The position numbers and the translations under genes are program-made. Shown piece after piece: positions 9,763 to 18,202 of a stretch of DNA of 64,000 bases. Positions within the stretch are counted from its first letter, which is position 1, and each line of letters starts with the position of its first letter. Under the pieces are notes generated by a model. The model worked only from the letters and a program-made list of their open reading frames with translations, had not been told where the DNA came from and did not search any database. This DNA is from Halobacillus sp. Marseille-Q1614 (GTDB taxonomy: Bacteria > Bacillota > Bacilli > Bacillales > Halobacillaceae): assembly GCF_902809865.1 (NCBI RefSeq), contig NZ_CADDWH010000001.1, forward strand, positions 1,612,001 through 1,676,000, read 5' to 3'.

Positions 9763-9939
9763 TCAATGGGGCACAAGACGTGCCGAATTTAATCGAACTT
9801 CCTCTTTTAATAAAGCCTCTTCGCTCGTCCTGCCATTTTTTTTGAGTGGGAATTTGATTTCCACTACTCCATAGCTTTCACAGATCACTTGATTTAGCTG
9901 ATACGGAAGATTTTTATAAAAGGAGCCACTAACGGATCG
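9763..9939 (-). other. coding-like frame without a start codon (possible gene remnant)
   Basis: Between the malate synthase terminator and glcE one frame reads about 58 residues without stop and looks protein-like, including the stretch ICESYGVVEIKFPLKKNGR and then EEALLKEEVRLN, ending at a TGA at 9763-9765. There is no ATG and no convincing ribosome binding site, and the frame begins inside the terminator hairpin. I do not recognise a family. It could be a decayed gene fragment or chance. Confidence 0.25.
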
Positions 9940-9949
9940 TTAATGGCTC
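9911..9949 (-). terminator. rho-independent terminator after malate synthase G
   Basis: A 12-bp stem (9923-9934 with 9938-9949, one wobble pair) with a three-base loop is followed on the minus strand by a T-rich run. It ends transcription from glcB before glcE. Confidence 0.8.
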
Positions 9950-9961
9950 TTCCTCAATTTC

Positions 9962-12136
9962 TTACCTTTTGGCATATTCCTTGGACTTCATTTCTAACCG
10001 GCGGCGGTGCAGGATCGGTTCTGTATAGCCGCTTGGCTGTTCCACTCCTTTAAAGATTAAATCACGGGCAGCCTGAAACGCGATCGAGCTGTCATAATCC
10101 GCAGCCATCGGACGATAATTAGGATCGTCGGCATTTTGCTTATCCACTACTTTCGCCATACGTTCCAGCGTCTCGGACACCTGCTCTTCTGTACAAACTC
10201 CATGGTGAAGCCAGTTGGCGATATGCTGACTGGAGATTCTTAAAGTCGCTCGGTCTTCCATAAGGTCAATATTGTTTATATCAGGAACTTTAGAACAGCC
10301 GATTCCATGTTCAACCCAGCGGACGACATATCCTAAAATTCCTTGAGCATTATTATCTAATTCCTCCTGAATTTCTTCCTGTGACCAATTTGGGTTTTCA
10401 GCTACAGGAATTTCTAAAATCTCTTTTCTAAAATCATCATTTGAAGTCCACTGTCTTTGAACATCAGCGACATTGATTTTATGATAATGAAGCGCGTGCA
10501 GGGTAGCGGCTGTCGGTGAAGGCACCCATGCTGTGTTGGCCCCTGCTTTAAGTTGTCCGTCCTTTTGTTCAAGCATAGCGGCCATCATATCAGGCATCGC
10601 CCACATTCCTTTTCCGATTTGGGCTTTGCCTCTAAAACCGCTGGTCAGACCTACGCTAACATTGGATTTTTCGTAAGCGTTGAGCCATGTGGAGTTCTTC
10701 ATATCTCCTTTTCTGATCATTGGCCCGGCTTCCATCGATGTATGGATTTCATCGCCCGTACGATCAAGGAAACCAGTATTGATAAACGCGATCCGGTCTT
10801 TCACCTTACTAATACACGCTTTCAAATTAAGCGTAGTCCGGCGTTCTTCATCCATTACGCCAATTTTTAAGGTATTGCGTTTGTAACCAAGCAGATCTTC
10901 TGTTCGTTTAAACAGTTCCTCCGCAAATGCGACTTCTTCTGAACCGTGCATTTTCGGCTTGACAATATATACAGAGCCTTCACGTGAATTGCGGTAGCGG
11001 CCGTTTTCTAATACATCGTGCTTGGCAAGCAGGCCGGTAATGACGGTATCTAATATCCCTTCTGGCACCTCATCGCCATTATGGTCAAGGACGGCGTTGT
11101 TAGTCATAAGGTGGCCTACGTTACGAGCGAACATGAGGGAACGGCCAGGAATTGTTAATTCTCCGCCGTCAGGTGCTGTATACGTACGGTCAGGGTTCAG
11201 GTCGCGGGTTACCTGCTTATCACCTTTTTGGAAAGAAACAGACAGGTCTCCTTTAATAAGACCGAGGTAGTTTCGATAAACAAGAACTTTATCTTCTGCA
11301 TCCACCGCGGTAACGGAATCTTCAAAATCCATAATGGTTGTCAAGGCAGACTCGACCAGTACATCTTTAACTCCTGCAGAATCTGTCTTACCGATGGAGT
11401 GACTGTGGTCAATTTGAATTTCCAGGTGATTTCTATTGTTTTTCAAAAGTACGGCTTCAGGTTCTTCCGGGCTTCCGGTGTAGCCTGCAAATGTTGATCC
11501 GTTTTTAAGACCTGTAACAGAGCCGCTCTGAAGATGAGCTGTCAACTGGCCGTTTTCAACTTTATAAGCCGTAACTTCTTTATGGGACCCTTCTTTTAGA
11601 GGCACGGTCTCATCAAGAAAATCCTTTGAATAAGCGATAACTTTTTCGCCGCGGACAGGATTGTAGCTGCCTTTGATTTCAGCGCCATCCTCTTCAGAAA
11701 TGGCATCGGTCCCGTACAATGCATCGTACAAACTTCCCCAGCGGGCATTGGCCGCATTAATCGCATAGCGCGCATTATTAACCGGTACGACCAGCTGCGG
11801 ACCTGCCTGAAGAGAAATTTCTTCATCGACATTTTGTGTGGTAACTTCGAAGTCTTCAGCCTCCGGTTCCAAGTAATTTATATCTTTTAAAAAGGATTGA
11901 TATTTTTCAGGATTAAAACTTGTGTTGTCTTTATGCCAGGAGTCAATTTGGCTTTGAATATCTTCGCGTTTTTGTAAGAGCTGTTTATTTTCCGGGGCAA
12001 GATTTTTAATGATGGCTTCTAAACCTGTCCAGAAATTCTCACTCGTTATTCCACTTTCCGGGATGGCTTCATCGTTAATAAATTCATAAAGTTCAGGAGC
12101 TACTTGTAAATTGCCTAGCTGCACGTAATCTTTCAT
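9962..12136 (-). CDS. glcB: malate synthase G
   Basis: The 724-residue length and motifs fit malate synthase G, which condenses glyoxylate with acetyl-CoA to malate. Visible blocks are [19 protein letters not shown], the active-site region [51 protein letters not shown] and [17 protein letters not shown]. It removes the glyoxylate produced by GlcDEF, so the locus forms a complete glycolate-to-malate route. The ATG is preceded by AGGAGGA. It is transcribed divergently from the LysR gene and is followed by its own terminator, so it is partly uncoupled from glcEFD. A cre-like site lies 50 bases upstream of the start. Confidence 0.95.
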   Translation of the reverse strand: MKDYVQLGNLQVAPELYEFINDEAIPESGITSENFWTGLEAIIKNLAPENKQLLQKREDIQSQIDSWHKDNTSFNPEKYQSFLKDINYLEPEAEDFEVTTQNVDEEISLQAGPQLVVPVNNARYAINAANARWGSLYDALYGTDAISEEDGAEIKGSYNPVRGEKVIAYSKDFLDETVPLKEGSHKEVTAYKVENGQLTAHLQSGSVTGLKNGSTFAGYTGSPEEPEAVLLKNNRNHLEIQIDHSHSIGKTDSAGVKDVLVESALTTIMDFEDSVTAVDAEDKVLVYRNYLGLIKGDLSVSFQKGDKQVTRDLNPDRTYTAPDGGELTIPGRSLMFARNVGHLMTNNAVLDHNGDEVPEGILDTVITGLLAKHDVLENGRYRNSREGSVYIVKPKMHGSEEVAFAEELFKRTEDLLGYKRNTLKIGVMDEERRTTLNLKACISKVKDRIAFINTGFLDRTGDEIHTSMEAGPMIRKGDMKNSTWLNAYEKSNVSVGLTSGFRGKAQIGKGMWAMPDMMAAMLEQKDGQLKAGANTAWVPSPTAATLHALHYHKINVADVQRQWTSNDDFRKEILEIPVAENPNWSQEEIQEELDNNAQGILGYVVRWVEHGIGCSKVPDINNIDLMEDRATLRISSQHIANWLHHGVCTEEQVSETLERMAKVVDKQNADDPNYRPMAADYDSSIAFQAARDLIFKGVEQPSGYTEPILHRRRLEMKSKEYAKR

Positions 12137-12185
12137 CGCAAATTCCTCCTAAAAAATGGTTTGAACAGATAGCCGTTATTTCTTA

Positions 12186-12199
12186 AAAAAACGCTTCCA
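12186..12199. promoter_or_regulatory. candidate cre (CcpA) site upstream of malate synthase
   Basis: AAAAAACGCTTCCA fits the cre consensus TGWAARCGNTTNCA with two mismatches at the left end. It lies between the -10-like TATAAG (12236-12241, minus strand) and the glcB start, where CcpA binding would block transcription. Confidence 0.35.
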
Positions 12200-12255
12200 A
12201 AATTCCGAATTTTCTATCCATTCGTTACCATTTATCTTATAATAGAAGAGAACAT

Positions 12256-12283
12256 ATCTAAAATACATATTTGGAATTTAGAT
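12256..12283. promoter_or_regulatory. inverted repeat in the glcB-lysR intergenic region, probable LysR operator
   Basis: Perfect 7-bp arms ATCTAAA (12256-12262) and TTTAGAT (12277-12283) are separated by 14 bases. The site lies upstream of the minus-strand -10-like element TATAAG at 12236-12241, a position suited to LysR-type activation of the malate synthase gene, and upstream of a TATAAT (12297-12302) that may serve the regulator. Confidence 0.5.
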
Positions 12284-12367
12284 TATGCCATTTAGTTATA
12301 ATACAGTAACCGCAGCACTTCCTTGTTGTAATACAGTGTTAAAAATGGTAAAAATGGAGTGATTTTT

Positions 12368-13273
12368 GTGGATATTCGTCACCTGGAATATTTTTCAGAA
12401 GTAGCGAAACACCTTAGCTTTACGAAAGCCGCTGCGACCTTGCATGTTTCACAGCCCTCCTTGAGTAAAGTTATAAAACAGCTAGAAGATGAATTAGGTG
12501 TCCCGTTATTCTATCGTTCCAAGCAGCTTGTATTAACAGATGCCGGCAAAGCTGTATTAGTGAATGCTAAAAGTGTATTAGATGCCTTTCATAACTTAAA
12601 TTCGGAGCTGAAAGATGTCATTGATCTAAAAAAAGGAGAAATTAAAATTGGCATTCCACCTATTATTGGCGCCGCTTTTTTCTCTTCGGTAATCTCCCGC
12701 TATAAAGAAGAGCATCCAGAAGTTAAGCTTCTTTTGAATGAAGTAGGATCAAAAATGATTAAACAGGGGGTAGAAGACGGTTCATTAGACATCGGCTTAA
12801 TCTGCAACCTGCCTCCTAAAAAGGAAGAAATGTTTGAAATAATCGAAGTGATCAATGATCCATTGAAACTGCTCATCCATAAAGACAATGAACTTGCTTT
12901 AAATGAACAAATTGATTTAATAGAGTTAGAAAACGAGCCTTTTATTTTATACCGTGAGGATTTTACCCTTCACGATAAAATCATTGAAGAATGCGCCCAT
13001 AAAGGGTTTTATCCAAATGTCGTCTGCCACAGCTCACAGCGGGATTTCATCATTGAAATGGTAGCAGCTAAGCTTGGGGCTGCGCTGCTGCCTAGTAAAA
13101 TAGCGAATGAAATTACCGACAAAAATTTGGCCGTTATTCCACTTATCCATTCAAAAGTGAGACTTGAGCTTGGGATGGTGTGGAAAAAGAATAAGTATCT
13201 TCCGTTTGCTGTGAGGGAGTTTATAGAAATGTCGAAAGAAATTCTAGTAAAAGAAGAAATCCCTTTAAAATAA
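12368..13273 (+). CDS. LysR family transcriptional regulator
   Basis: The N-terminal helix-turn-helix (residues about 1-60, with FTKAAATLHVSQPSLSKVIK) and the C-terminal LysR substrate-binding domain are clear; length is 301 residues. The open frame also contains a GTG at 12359, but GGAG at 12356-12359 is correctly placed only for the GTG at 12368, which also gives the standard MDIRHLEYF start. It is divergent from malate synthase G and probably controls the glycolate locus through the inverted repeat in between; the inducer is unknown but glycolate or glyoxylate is the natural guess. Confidence 0.88.
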   Translation: MDIRHLEYFSEVAKHLSFTKAAATLHVSQPSLSKVIKQLEDELGVPLFYRSKQLVLTDAGKAVLVNAKSVLDAFHNLNSELKDVIDLKKGEIKIGIPPIIGAAFFSSVISRYKEEHPEVKLLLNEVGSKMIKQGVEDGSLDIGLICNLPPKKEEMFEIIEVINDPLKLLIHKDNELALNEQIDLIELENEPFILYREDFTLHDKIIEECAHKGFYPNVVCHSSQRDFIIEMVAAKLGAALLPSKIANEITDKNLAVIPLIHSKVRLELGMVWKKNKYLPFAVREFIEMSKEILVKEEIPLK

Positions 13274-13294
13274 GGGGAGTATTAAAGTCATTAA

Positions 13295-13380
13295 CAGGGT
13301 GGGAATGCGGGACTCCTGCGGAAAATGGACTGGCAATACCCCGCAGTGAGGGGACTTGACGGTTCGTCCGCGAAAAAGCG
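13295..13380. repeat. dispersed Bacillaceae palindromic repeat, copy A
   Basis: The GC-rich stretch contains CGGGACTCCTGCGG, GACTGGCAATACCCCGCAG and a CCGCGAAAAAGCG end. It is recognisably related to the copy at 44934-45065, sharing the GACTCCTrCGG start and GACTGGCAAkACCCC middle. No coding potential is evident. Confidence 0.6.
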
Positions 13381-13410
13381 TGTGAAATGACCGTGATCGT
13401 TAATAGAAGA

Positions 13411-13451
13411 AACCCCTAAGACTATGGCACGGGCTCATAGCTTTAGGGGTT
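13411..13451. terminator. hairpin between convergent lysR and thiT, likely bidirectional terminator
   Basis: Arms AACCCCTAA and TTAGGGGTT enclose an inner CTATG/CATAG pairing. The T-tracts are weak on both sides, so termination is likely but not certain. Confidence 0.6.
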
Positions 13452-13454
13452 AAT

Positions 13455-14027
13455 TTATGCGTTTTGTGTGAGCAAGGAAGGCCTTTTATAAAATAAGAGT
13501 CCTATTACAATCGAGCTTAATATAAAGGCCGGCAGCATATAACCTCCGTTATAGACTAACGAATAGAGCCATACGGGCTGCTCAGGCGGCGCGAACTCTC
13601 CATAAAATACGATTCCTGCAATGAAATGGCCGAAAAAGCGGAACAGACTGCCGACAAAAGCACCGGTCACCATCCATGTTACCATCCGCTTCATATTTCT
13701 CGCTTTCGCTGCTTCCCACACCGGTTTTGCAAAAAGACCGGCTAGTCCGATTACACCAAAAGCAACGATATAGTCAAGAAACGCTTGCACGGCTGTTAAT
13801 ATATAGGCACCTGTTAATATCTGATAGAATCCAAGCAGCAGACCTGTCAGGACACCTCCCTTTAATCCCCAGCGAAAGGCCATGATAAAGACAGGAACCA
13901 TCGCAAAAGAAACGGAACCTCCCTGGGCCCATAATTTAAAAGATAAAAACGGCAGAATGTCTAATAAAATGGCCAAAGCGGAAAATATTGCGATTTCTAC
14001 TAAAAATAATACACCTTTATTTCTCAT
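13455..14027 (-). CDS. thiT: thiamine transporter ThiT (ECF S component)
   Basis: The 190-residue membrane protein matches the ThiT/YuaJ family, the substrate-binding S component of an energy-coupling factor thiamine transporter. Six membrane segments are apparent, with conserved features such as WAQGGSVSFAMVPVFIMAFR (about residues 34-53) and FRFFGHFIAG. It would act with the shared EcfA/EcfA'/EcfT module encoded elsewhere. The ATG at 14027 is preferred over the in-frame ATG at 14054 because GGGGAGGA lies nine bases before it. A TPP riboswitch with terminator precedes the gene, which independently supports a thiamine role. Confidence 0.93.
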   Translation of the reverse strand: MRNKGVLFLVEIAIFSALAILLDILPFLSFKLWAQGGSVSFAMVPVFIMAFRWGLKGGVLTGLLLGFYQILTGAYILTAVQAFLDYIVAFGVIGLAGLFAKPVWEAAKARNMKRMVTWMVTGAFVGSLFRFFGHFIAGIVFYGEFAPPEQPVWLYSLVYNGGYMLPAFILSSIVIGLLFYKRPSLLTQNA

Positions 14028-14056
14028 AAATCTATTTCCTCCCCTTTTTTGCACAC

Positions 14057-14109
14057 AAAAAAAGCAATGCCAAAGGGAAGCTTCCTGATGGAGGAATCCC
14101 GTGCATCGC
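14057..14109 (-). terminator. riboswitch-controlled terminator upstream of thiT
   Basis: On the minus strand GCGATGC (complement of 14103-14109) pairs with GCATTGC (complement of 14064-14070), supported by an inner GGGA/TCCC pairing, and is followed by seven T residues. Positioned between the TPP aptamer and the thiT ribosome binding site, it is the expression platform. Confidence 0.75.
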
Positions 14110-14119
14110 CATCAAAAAA

Positions 14120-14205
14120 GCCACCATCCCTACGCCAGTACTAACTGACAGGTTCGAAGGGTCTGAACATAACGTTCACTCTCAGCTCAAAAAAGGCTCC
14201 CCTTG
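14120..14205 (-). ncRNA. TPP riboswitch (thi box) controlling thiT
   Basis: Read on the minus strand, the segment contains the thi-box landmarks in order: GGGGAGCC, GCTGAGAG, GACCCTTCGAACCTG, and a GTACTGGCGTAGGGA end. Binding of thiamine pyrophosphate is expected to allow the downstream terminator to form and switch thiT off. Confidence 0.95.
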
Positions 14206-14244
14206 TAGGCTTAGTATTCGTTTGCTTTTCTTGCTTATATTTCT

Positions 14245-14273
14245 ATTATATATGAATCTACAAAACGTGACAA
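14245..14273 (-). promoter_or_regulatory. sigma-A promoter for the TPP riboswitch-thiT transcript
   Basis: On the minus strand TTGTCA and TATAAT are separated by exactly 17 bases, placing the start of transcription just ahead of the thi box. Confidence 0.75.
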
Positions 14274-14281
14274 ATCACATG

Positions 14282-14707
14282 TTAAGGAACTATCGTAACA
14301 GGTATCGTGGTAGACTGCAGGACGTTCTGGCTCACACTTCCAAGCAGAGCGCCTTTTACCCTGCCAACTCCACGGGTTCCCATAACGATCGCCTGAATAC
14401 CTTCGTTTCTTGACTCTTCCAGAATTGCCTGATCCGGAAGGCCAATCCTTTTTCTTAAAGTATAGGTAACCCCGGAACCTTCCAGCAGCTCCTCCGCTTT
14501 TTCAAACGAACGTCTCGCTGCTTCATCCTGAAACGCCCGGATTTGGTGGTCCGCCGTAAATTTTCGGACGTTCCTCGTATTATAGTTAAACTGGACATTA
14601 AGAATTACAAGCTCAACATCCGTATTTTTTGCCATCTGAATGGCATGCTGTAAAGCTCGCAGGGACCCTGATGAACCGTCAAATGGTACTAACAATTTGG
14701 CTTTCAT
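14282..14707 (-). CDS. universal stress protein, UspA family
   Basis: The 141-residue protein starts with LLVPFDGSSGSLRALQHAI, typical of the Usp fold, and has the ATP-binding signature G-x2-G-x9-G-S/T in GTRGVGRVKGALLGSVSQNV near the C-terminus. Usp proteins are cytoplasmic nucleotide-binding proteins linked to stress survival, without a single defined reaction. A GGGAGGGG ribosome binding site precedes the ATG. It lies upstream of the thiT promoter and is probably a single-gene unit. Confidence 0.9.
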   Translation of the reverse strand: MKAKLLVPFDGSSGSLRALQHAIQMAKNTDVELVILNVQFNYNTRNVRKFTADHQIRAFQDEAARRSFEKAEELLEGSGVTYTLRKRIGLPDQAILEESRNEGIQAIVMGTRGVGRVKGALLGSVSQNVLQSTTIPVTIVP

Positions 14708-14766
14708 AATTAACCCCTCCCTTACTTCTATTATACTGGAAAAAATAAGCGGGAAGGGGTACTTTT

Positions 14767-15516
14767 TTACTGCGTGTTCGAGTACAGGACGAAAAACTCC
14801 AGACTCCGCTCGATAATTAAATCCTGATCTCCATCGAGCGTCGCCACGTGGTAGCTGTTTTCCAGATGGACGAGCTCTTTATGCTCTGACAATACAGTAT
14901 CAAAAATCATCTCCGAATTATCCGGCGGTACCACGTGGTCTTCTTCGGAAACGAAAATGAGGATCGGACAATGGATCTCCGCCAGCTGATCATGTACTTT
15001 TCCCATAAGCTGTATGAGCTGTCCAATGGCGGCGACGGGTGTTTTTGAATAAGCAAGCTCTCTTACACCTGGCTTTTTAATGTCCGAGCCGATAGCTGCA
15101 ATAAAGCGTTCGTCTGCATTTTCCGCTACATTTTCTAACGAGGGTATATCTATCGCGGGATTAATGAGAATGACACCTGCAATCTCTGTATGTGAGGCTG
15201 CGGCATAAAGGGCAAGCGTTCCTCCCATAGATAACCCGGCAACGAAGATCTTCTTACACCTTGCCGCGAGCCATTCATAAGCTTCATCTATCGAATTCAT
15301 CCAGTCCAGATGCGTACTTTTCTCTAAATCCTCCGGGTCGGTGCCATGTCCTTTTAACCGCGGACAAGCTATAGTGTAACCTTCCTGCGCATAAGCATCA
15401 GCTAGAGGTTTCATACTTTGAGTCGTTCCGGTAAAGCCATGGGATACGAGGATGCCTACTTCATTGCCCTCCCGATAAATCGATTGAGCTTCATCTAAAA
15501 CGGGATATTCCTTCAT
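14767..15516 (-). CDS. carboxylesterase, Est30-like alpha/beta hydrolase
   Basis: The 249-residue alpha/beta hydrolase has the oxyanion region SHGFTGTTQSM (residues about 25-35), the nucleophile in GLSMGG (Ser near 97), a catalytic Asp in SEEDHVVPP and His in NSYHVATLD. The pattern corresponds to the thermostable carboxylesterase Est30 family of Bacillaceae, hydrolysing short carboxylic esters in the cytoplasm. The start overlaps the stop of the upstream SDR gene by four bases (ATGA type), so the two form an operon. Confidence 0.88.
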   Translation of the reverse strand: MKEYPVLDEAQSIYREGNEVGILVSHGFTGTTQSMKPLADAYAQEGYTIACPRLKGHGTDPEDLEKSTHLDWMNSIDEAYEWLAARCKKIFVAGLSMGGTLALYAAASHTEIAGVILINPAIDIPSLENVAENADERFIAAIGSDIKKPGVRELAYSKTPVAAIGQLIQLMGKVHDQLAEIHCPILIFVSEEDHVVPPDNSEMIFDTVLSEHKELVHLENSYHVATLDGDQDLIIERSLEFFVLYSNTQ

Positions 15517-16376
15517 TTCTCCTCGCTCCCTTTCTTATGAGTACCGAGCAAATTGCTGAGCACGACTTTTTCGAGCAATCTCCATGGGAGCGTATTCTTT
15601 AAAAATACATTCAGCCGGACTCCCGGGCCGATCGGGTACCTCAGTTTTTTTAAACTTTCACTTAAAGCCAATTTCGTCATGAGATCAGCTACTTTTCTCG
15701 GGTCTTCCCGGTCTTCCCGATTTAACGCTTTCCAGATTCCTTTAACGTACTCCTCATAAGGGGACTTCGGATCATAGACGGCAGTAGGGAGATCCATTCC
15801 CGACGACCATATATTCGTTTCAAAAGAACCCGGTTCAATTAAAGCTACATCAATACCGAAGGGTTTGAGTTCAAAACGCAGACTTTCAGAGAGCCCTTCA
15901 AGCGCATGCTTGGAACTGACGTACGCCGATAAACCAGGAAAACCGATGAGACCGCTGACGCTGCTGACGTTGATAATTTTTCCGAATTTCTGCTTTCTCA
16001 TCTTGGGCACCACGGCTTGAATCAGCTGGATGATACCGAAAACGTTCGTTTCAAACTGCCGGCGGTAATCTTTAATCGGTACCTGTTCTAAAAATCCTCC
16101 AATTGCAAAACCGGCATTGTTAATGAGAACATCGACGCGCTCAAGCTTTGCTACACTATTTTTAAAATCTTCAATTGAAGCTTCTTTCGTAACATCTAAC
16201 CGCCACACTTCTATTTTTTCTTCGACTGACTTCTCTAAACCGGCCTGCTGAAAGACCTTCAGTTTCTTTTCATTTCTGATCGTGGCTATTACTTTCATCC
16301 CTTTTTCGGCGCATTTAATCGCGGTATGATAACCAAAACCGCTCGTTGCACCTGTAATAACTACTGTTGGCTGCAT
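15513..16376 (-). CDS. short-chain dehydrogenase/reductase (SDR)
   Basis: A classical SDR: the nucleotide-binding TGATSGFG lies at residues 8-15 of the chosen protein, NNAGFAIGG follows near 85, and the catalytic Ser and Tyr-x3-Lys appear in NVSSVSGLIG and SAYVSSKHAL. The open frame runs to 16523, but the basic 49-residue extension is not SDR-like; ATG 16376 is preceded by AAAAAGG with nine bases spacing, giving 287 residues. Substrate is unknown. It is cotranscribed with the esterase and diverges from the YgjP-like gene. Confidence 0.85.
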   Translation of the reverse strand: MQPTVVITGATSGFGYHTAIKCAEKGMKVIATIRNEKKLKVFQQAGLEKSVEEKIEVWRLDVTKEASIEDFKNSVAKLERVDVLINNAGFAIGGFLEQVPIKDYRRQFETNVFGIIQLIQAVVPKMRKQKFGKIINVSSVSGLIGFPGLSAYVSSKHALEGLSESLRFELKPFGIDVALIEPGSFETNIWSSGMDLPTAVYDPKSPYEEYVKGIWKALNREDREDPRKVADLMTKLALSESLKKLRYPIGPGVRLNVFLKNTLPWRLLEKVVLSNLLGTHKKGSEEK

Positions 16377-16524
16377 ACGTTTCATCCTTTTTCTATCTGA
16401 TATATAGGTACTTCCATATCTACGGCTTCTTTTCCTTTTTTTCCGTGAAGTTAATCTTCTATTTTGACGAAATCTTCGACAGTGTAATACAATATGAGGA
16501 CGTATGAAAGAAAGGTGAACCAAT

Positions 16525-17100
16525 ATGCCCTTAATTGAGATAGAACAGCACCCGGTCAGTTATCAGATCGAAAGGTTAGAAGATATACAGTTTGTGAAAT
16601 TATACTTAGATGATTTAAACGGAATAAAAATAAGCGCGCCCGCTTCCAAACCATGGGATGCAGTGGAAGCTTTCCTTTTAAAAAAAGCAGACTGGATTTG
16701 GGAAAAATGGACAAACATCCATCCTGATTTGTATGGAGTTAATGAAGGCGAGCGGCTGCCTTACCTCGGGAGAAAATATAAGCTTATCAGTGAAACGGGT
16801 CAAGTGCAGGAGCCTGAGTTTACTTTTTCTAAGGGGAAATTTATTTTTACATATCCAGAGCACTTCACCGAGGAGCAAATGGTTACTGAGCTTACAAAAT
16901 GCAGGGATGTGTGGTATAAGAAGAAAGCCGAAGAGAAGTTCCCCTCCCTTTCTGAAAGCTCTGTTTTTATAGAAGAGGATCATTTGCGGCTTGGAGAAAA
17001 GAAGGCTGACGAAATATTGCTGAACTGGCGGCTGATTAAGCGTTCAAAAAAAGAAATCTCCCGCCATATCGAAGATTTAAAAGAAGAGAAAACCTATTAA
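16525..17100 (+). CDS. shortened YgjP/DUF45-like protein lacking the metal-binding motif
   Basis: The 191-residue protein resembles the YgjP/DUF45 metallopeptidase-like family: LPYLGRKYKLI (about residues 78-88) corresponds to the family's LGR strand, WYKKKAEEKF to the conserved WY-x3-A helix and LLNWRLIKRS to the LNWRLI block. In the family this last block is followed by an HELxH-type zinc site, but here the protein ends about 27 residues later with a lysine/glutamate-rich tail and no histidine motif. A terminator directly follows the stop, so no frameshifted remainder is visible. It may be a non-enzymatic derivative. AAAGGTG precedes the ATG. Confidence 0.7.
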   Translation: MPLIEIEQHPVSYQIERLEDIQFVKLYLDDLNGIKISAPASKPWDAVEAFLLKKADWIWEKWTNIHPDLYGVNEGERLPYLGRKYKLISETGQVQEPEFTFSKGKFIFTYPEHFTEEQMVTELTKCRDVWYKKKAEEKFPSLSESSVFIEEDHLRLGEKKADEILLNWRLIKRSKKEISRHIEDLKEEKTY

Positions 17101-17136
17101 AAAAGTGTAGAGCTAATGTGCTCTACACTTTTTTAA
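17101..17136 (+). terminator. rho-independent terminator after the YgjP-like gene
   Basis: A perfect 13-bp stem (17101-17113 with 17120-17132) with a six-base loop is followed by T residues, and begins right after the stop codon. Confidence 0.9.
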
Positions 17137-17234
17137 TAATTTGTTGATCTTAAACATTGATTTAGCGGGAATCCAGTCCGTTTTTCCGCAGGAGCAATTC
17201 CCCTTCAAAATCAACAGTCTCATTTAGTGTGATT

Positions 17235-18041
17235 TTAAATAAATAATAATAAGCTAAGAGCCATAACAGCCATGCCGGCAACTACGCCATATATGGAAAG
17301 GTGTTCCTCCCCATATTTTCTAGAAGCAGGCAGCAGTTCATCTAATGAGATGAAAACCATAATCCCTGCAACACCGGCGAACAAAACACCAAACATGACA
17401 TCGTTTAAGAACGGCATAAGGATGAGATAGGCAACAATCGCACCGACCGGTTCAGAAAGACCAGATAAAAAGGATAACTTAAAGGCCTTTTTCTTATCTC
17501 CTGTAGCAAAATAAACGGGAACCGAAACAGCAATTCCTTCTGGAATATTGTGAATGGCGATCGCAATAGCGATCGCAATCCCTAAGGAAGGATCCTGTAA
17601 GGCAGAGGTGAAGGTAGCTATTCCTTCTGGAAAGTTATGAATAGCAATCGCAAGTGCCGTAAACGTACCCATTTTCAGCAGTTGAGCGTCTTGAACCGCT
17701 GAAGCGGGTTTTGCCATTTCTTCCACCACTTTAGGCTCGTGCGGATTTCCCTGCTTAGGAATAAATTTATCGATGATCGCAATGACTAGCATACCGCCGA
17801 AAAAGCTGGCTACATTCACCCAGTTGCCCGTCCCCTGTCCTAAAGCATTTACGAGAGCATCCTGGGCTTTAAAAAATATTTCAACCATTGAGACATAAAT
17901 CATGACACCGGCGGAAAACCCTAAGGCTAGAGACAAAAACCGAGTATTTGTCGTAGAAGTAAAAAAGGCGAGTATACTCCCTATCCCAGTTGCCAGACCG
18001 GCCATAAGCGTCAGCCCAAAGGCCAATAACAAATTCTCCAT
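17235..18041 (-). CDS. ZIP family metal transporter
   Basis: The protein has about eight membrane segments and the two ZIP metal-site helices [10 protein letters not shown] (about 139-148) and [12 protein letters not shown] (about 167-178), with a histidine/charged cytoplasmic loop between helices III and IV. ZIP carriers of the ZupT type bring Zn or other divalent metals into the cytoplasm. Of two nearby in-frame ATGs, the one at 18041 is seven bases from AGAGG and is chosen (268 residues); the other is at 18047. It appears to be a single-gene unit. Confidence 0.9.
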   Translation of the reverse strand: MENLLLAFGLTLMAGLATGIGSILAFFTSTTNTRFLSLALGFSAGVMIYVSMVEIFFKAQDALVNALGQGTGNWVNVASFFGGMLVIAIIDKFIPKQGNPHEPKVVEEMAKPASAVQDAQLLKMGTFTALAIAIHNFPEGIATFTSALQDPSLGIAIAIAIAIHNIPEGIAVSVPVYFATGDKKKAFKLSFLSGLSEPVGAIVAYLILMPFLNDVMFGVLFAGVAGIMVFISLDELLPASRKYGEEHLSIYGVVAGMAVMALSLLLFI

Positions 18042-18151
18042 AACCATTCCTCTCTTTCTGTCTGATAATAGTCTAACTTAAATCTTTCCTTAGTGCAACT
18101 TTTTTTGAACTAGTTATATTTTATGCCTTAAGGTAAAAAGATGTGCCCATA

Positions 18152-18198
18152 AAAAAAAGACATTATTTTGAGATTTCCTCAAAATAATGTCTTTTTTT
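18152..18198 (-). terminator. terminator after the serine protease gene
   Basis: A long perfect stem (GACATTATTTTGAG with its complement) flanked by A and T runs on both sides; it can act in either direction but serves the protease operon on the minus strand. Confidence 0.9.
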
Positions 18199-18202
18199 CT
18201 TC

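Noticed and set aside
9653-9766. Upstream extension of glcE to TTG 9766
   Set aside because: No ribosome binding site at the TTG and the extra residues do not resemble the family; ATG 9652 has AGAGGG at good spacing.
12359-12367. GTG 12359 as the start of the LysR gene
   Set aside because: It overlaps the only ribosome binding site; GTG 12368 has proper spacing and gives the standard family start.
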